Assembly (NCBI GenBank): GCA_910579135.1 | Contig: CAJTTM010000031.1 | Coordinates: forward strand, 1 to 25,764 | Source of the DNA: an uncultured Erysipelotrichales bacterium | Lineage (GTDB): Bacteria > Bacillota_I > Bacilli_A > Erysipelotrichales > Coprobacillaceae | Direction: 5' to 3' | DNA length: 25,764 bases | In this document: positions 24,027 to 25,764 of the stretch, piece by piece | Numbering within the stretch: the first letter of the stretch is position 1 | Layout: each line of letters begins with the position of its first letter | Position numbers and translations under genes: made by a program | The notes under the pieces: generated by a model | What the model was told of the DNA's origin: nothing | Seen by the model: the letters and a program-made list of their open reading frames with translations, nothing else | Databases searched by the model: none

Positions 24027-24932
24027 ATGAAAATATTAGTTATAGGTGGAACTTATTTTTTAGGTAGAATTTTTACGATGAAAGCATCAAAACAGCATCA
24101 ATTAACACTTTTAAATAGAGGGCAATATTCAATGAAAGAATATGGTGTTAATGAATATCATTTTGATAGACATGATATTTCATCCTTATCAAAGATCAAA
24201 GATGAATATGATGTCATCGTTGATTTTTGTGCTTATCAAAAAGATGATATAAAGACTATTTTAGATTATATTACAACAAAACATTATATTTTTATAAGTA
24301 CTTGTGATGTTTATATAAGAGATAATCAATATAAAGATGAAACAGCTCCTCTTAATCATATTTTATATCAAGGAGAAGTTGGTGAATATATCAATAATAA
24401 AGTTCTATTAGAAAATGAACTGGTTGAAGAATGTCTAAAACATAATGTTTATTATACATCATTAAGACCTGCAAATATCTATGGACCATTTAATTATGCT
24501 CCTAGAGAATCAATATTTATTGAAATGCTAGTTCAACGTTATCCTTTTATTCAATTAAGTGATAATGATGGAGAATTTCAACTTGTTTATGTTAAAGATG
24601 TTGTAAAAGCTATCATAAAAGTTATTGAAAATAAAGCTTATAATAAAGTTTATAATATTGTATCTAAGGAAAAAATGAATTATCAAAAATTCTATAAAGT
24701 ATTAGAAGAAGTCTCTTCTACAAAGATTCAATACATTACTTTATCTTCAAATGAAGCTATTGAACATCAATATCCTCTTCCTTATCCTATTTATAAAGAA
24801 GAAACTCAATTGTATAATGGAGATCTTATTCAAACAGAACTCAATCTTCAATATACACCTATAGAAATAGGTATGAAAGAAACTTATGAAGCTTTCTTAC
24901 CAGTATTTAAAAAAGAGGCTGTAACGAAATAA
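24027..24932 (+). CDS. NAD-dependent epimerase/dehydratase (SDR family)
   Basis: 301 aa, the only plus-strand gene. The dinucleotide-binding loop GGTYFLG (residues 7-13) starts a Rossmann fold, STCDVY holds the likely Ser/Thr of the active site, and the YxxxK pair is in EYINNK near 120-124. SLRPANIYGP is the usual substrate-side motif. The family acts on nucleotide sugars or related metabolites; this subgroup resembles isoflavone-reductase-like/mRNA-binding SDRs, and the substrate cannot be told. GAGGT precedes the ATG by 8 nt. It is monocistronic, with its own promoter and terminator, divergent from pyrF. Confidence 0.87.
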   Translation: MKILVIGGTYFLGRIFTMKASKQHQLTLLNRGQYSMKEYGVNEYHFDRHDISSLSKIKDEYDVIVDFCAYQKDDIKTILDYITTKHYIFISTCDVYIRDNQYKDETAPLNHILYQGEVGEYINNKVLLENELVEECLKHNVYYTSLRPANIYGPFNYAPRESIFIEMLVQRYPFIQLSDNDGEFQLVYVKDVVKAIIKVIENKAYNKVYNIVSKEKMNYQKFYKVLEEVSSTKIQYITLSSNEAIEHQYPLPYPIYKEETQLYNGDLIQTELNLQYTPIEIGMKETYEAFLPVFKKEAVTK

Positions 24933-24939
24933 CTTTTTT

Positions 24940-24971
24940 AAGAAGTTGATTTCATTCAGCTTCTTTTTTTT
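24940..24971 (+). terminator. Terminator after the epimerase gene
   Basis: AAGAAG with CTTCTT, plus inner TGA/TCA pairing, followed by a T-run with eight T. It begins 7 nt past the stop codon. Confidence 0.85.
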
Positions 24972-24986
24972 GTTTTATTTTTCTAT

Positions 24987-25020
24987 AAAAAAACATCTTT
25001 GATTATTTTTATCAAGATGT
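24987..25020 (-). terminator. Terminator after the transposase gene
   Basis: On the minus strand ACATCTTGAT pairs with ATCAAAGATGT (one bulged A), followed by seven T. It converges with the epimerase terminator. The stretch between it and the transposase stop (25021-25104) holds a GGGCGCAATTTCCC-like segment that may be near the element's end, but I cannot define an inverted repeat. Confidence 0.75.
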
Positions 25021-25104
25021 GACTTCATTTTTATTGCTTTTTCACTGTTTTTGGGCGCAATTTCCCTATTACTCTTTTTTTTCATTTTTTTATGTGTATA
25101 TCTT

Positions 25105-25764
25105 TTAGTTGATTAGCTCTTTTTTCTTCTTTTCTTTTTCTTGTTTGAGTCGATACTTATGATATTTCTTTAAATTATATCCTAAACACACTATTAAGAA
25201 TTCCATTTTCGCATTTCTCAGTCCTCTTCTTTTCAATCTCGTGAATTTCATATCCTGTTTGATCACTCCAAACGTTCCCTCAACCTGTATGCTTCTTTGT
25301 TTCTTTAACTCCTTTCCAAATTCACTAGATAAATTCTCATCTACCTTTCCATACATTTCTTCTAATACTACATCTCTGCTCAATACTTTTTGATGTTTCT
25401 TACTTTTAATGCATTCTCCTTCAAATGGACAGCCTTCACAACTTTCTTCGCTTCCCATTTTCTGTATAATCCTTAAGTATTCTCCTCTTTCATCATAGCT
25501 ATCATATAAATTTCTATCAAATTGATGTTGGTTTGGACATATTTTATATCCTTCTTCTGTCGTTCCCCAATTTATTGTATTCAATATTTTCTTCTTGAAT
25601 TTTGCTTCATTCTTTCTTGCATACATCGTATATTTCATATAAAGCTCCATTTTATGTGTTATACAATACATATAATTATCATAGCTTCCATATCCTGCAT
25701 CTGCCATTGGATATATTGGATATTCTCCTGTATATTCTTTATATCTTTCCATAAACGGTATAAA
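25105..25764 (-). CDS. IS1182-family transposase, C-terminal part (runs off the window)
   Basis: The frame stays open to the last base, so the 5' part lies outside; about 219 residues are visible. ADAGYGSYDNY carries an Asp of the DDE triad. A cysteine cluster, CEGCPFEGEC, and the block VEGTFGVIKQDMKFTRLKRRG with the final Glu are typical of IS1182-type transposases. A Lys/Glu-rich tail ends the protein. The terminal inverted repeats cannot be located without the other end. The visible part is not frameshifted, so the element may be active. Confidence 0.88.
   Translation of the reverse strand, partial: FIPFMERYKEYTGEYPIYPMADAGYGSYDNYMYCITHKMELYMKYTMYARKNEAKFKKKILNTINWGTTEEGYKICPNQHQFDRNLYDSYDERGEYLRIIQKMGSEESCEGCPFEGECIKSKKHQKVLSRDVVLEEMYGKVDENLSSEFGKELKKQRSIQVEGTFGVIKQDMKFTRLKRRGLRNAKMEFLIVCLGYNLKKYHKYRLKQEKEKKKKELIN

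Noticed and set aside
1..25764. CRISPR arrays, tRNA or rRNA genes, prophage
   Set aside because: No regularly spaced repeats, tRNA-like cloverleafs or phage structural genes were seen on reading both strands.

Overview
The window is very AT-rich, uses Shine-Dalgarno (SD) starts nearly everywhere, and is packed with rho-independent terminators. It carries a T-box leader and a threonyl-tRNA synthetase that lacks the usual N-terminal TGS domain. Together these suggest a low-GC Firmicute, most likely a gut member of the Erysipelotrichia/Coprobacillaceae. That placement is an inference from gene content and style, not from a marker search. Almost all genes are on the minus strand; only the epimerase at 24027-24932 is on the plus strand.

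Layout in transcription order, right to left. At the right edge is the 3' part of an IS1182-like transposase with its terminator. Next come an NAD-dependent epimerase (+) and a divergent pyrF-pyrE operon. A SpoVD/PBP2-type class B penicillin-binding protein follows, with its start codon inside a perfect 12-bp hairpin. A pdxK-like kinase is translationally coupled to a small radical SAM protein. Then comes an export-type locus: a decayed secreted-peptide gene followed by two overlapping genes, each fusing an ABC ATPase to an FtsX-like permease. Single housekeeping units follow: a tyrosine phosphatase, a small unknown protein, acpP and corA. A T-box leader then controls a GNAT acetyltransferase gene coupled to thrS. 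Beyond thrS is a 1427-residue secreted repeat protein. The last operon is a broken AEC-family transporter, recG, plsX and rnc. A further promoter, with a palindrome beside it, points out of the left edge.

The most interesting signal is the promoter region of the large surface protein. A perfect TTGACA and a perfect TATAAT are separated by a 19-nt spacer, of which 11 nt are an uninterrupted G tract (C tract on the plus strand). This is the architecture of a slipped-strand, phase-variable promoter: loss of two G would give the optimal 17-nt spacing. An 18-nt sequence just upstream of this promoter is repeated exactly upstream of the decayed secreted-peptide gene about 9.6 kb away. It sits 28 nt from TATAAT in one case and 26 nt in the other, so the two loci for secreted or envelope products may share a regulator.

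Two genes look decayed. The AEC transporter has one nonsense codon and one frameshift. The secreted-peptide gene has no start codon after a good SD, plus several apparent one-base losses. Several inferred lesions lie in homopolymers, so sequencing error must be excluded, although every long neighbouring gene is intact.
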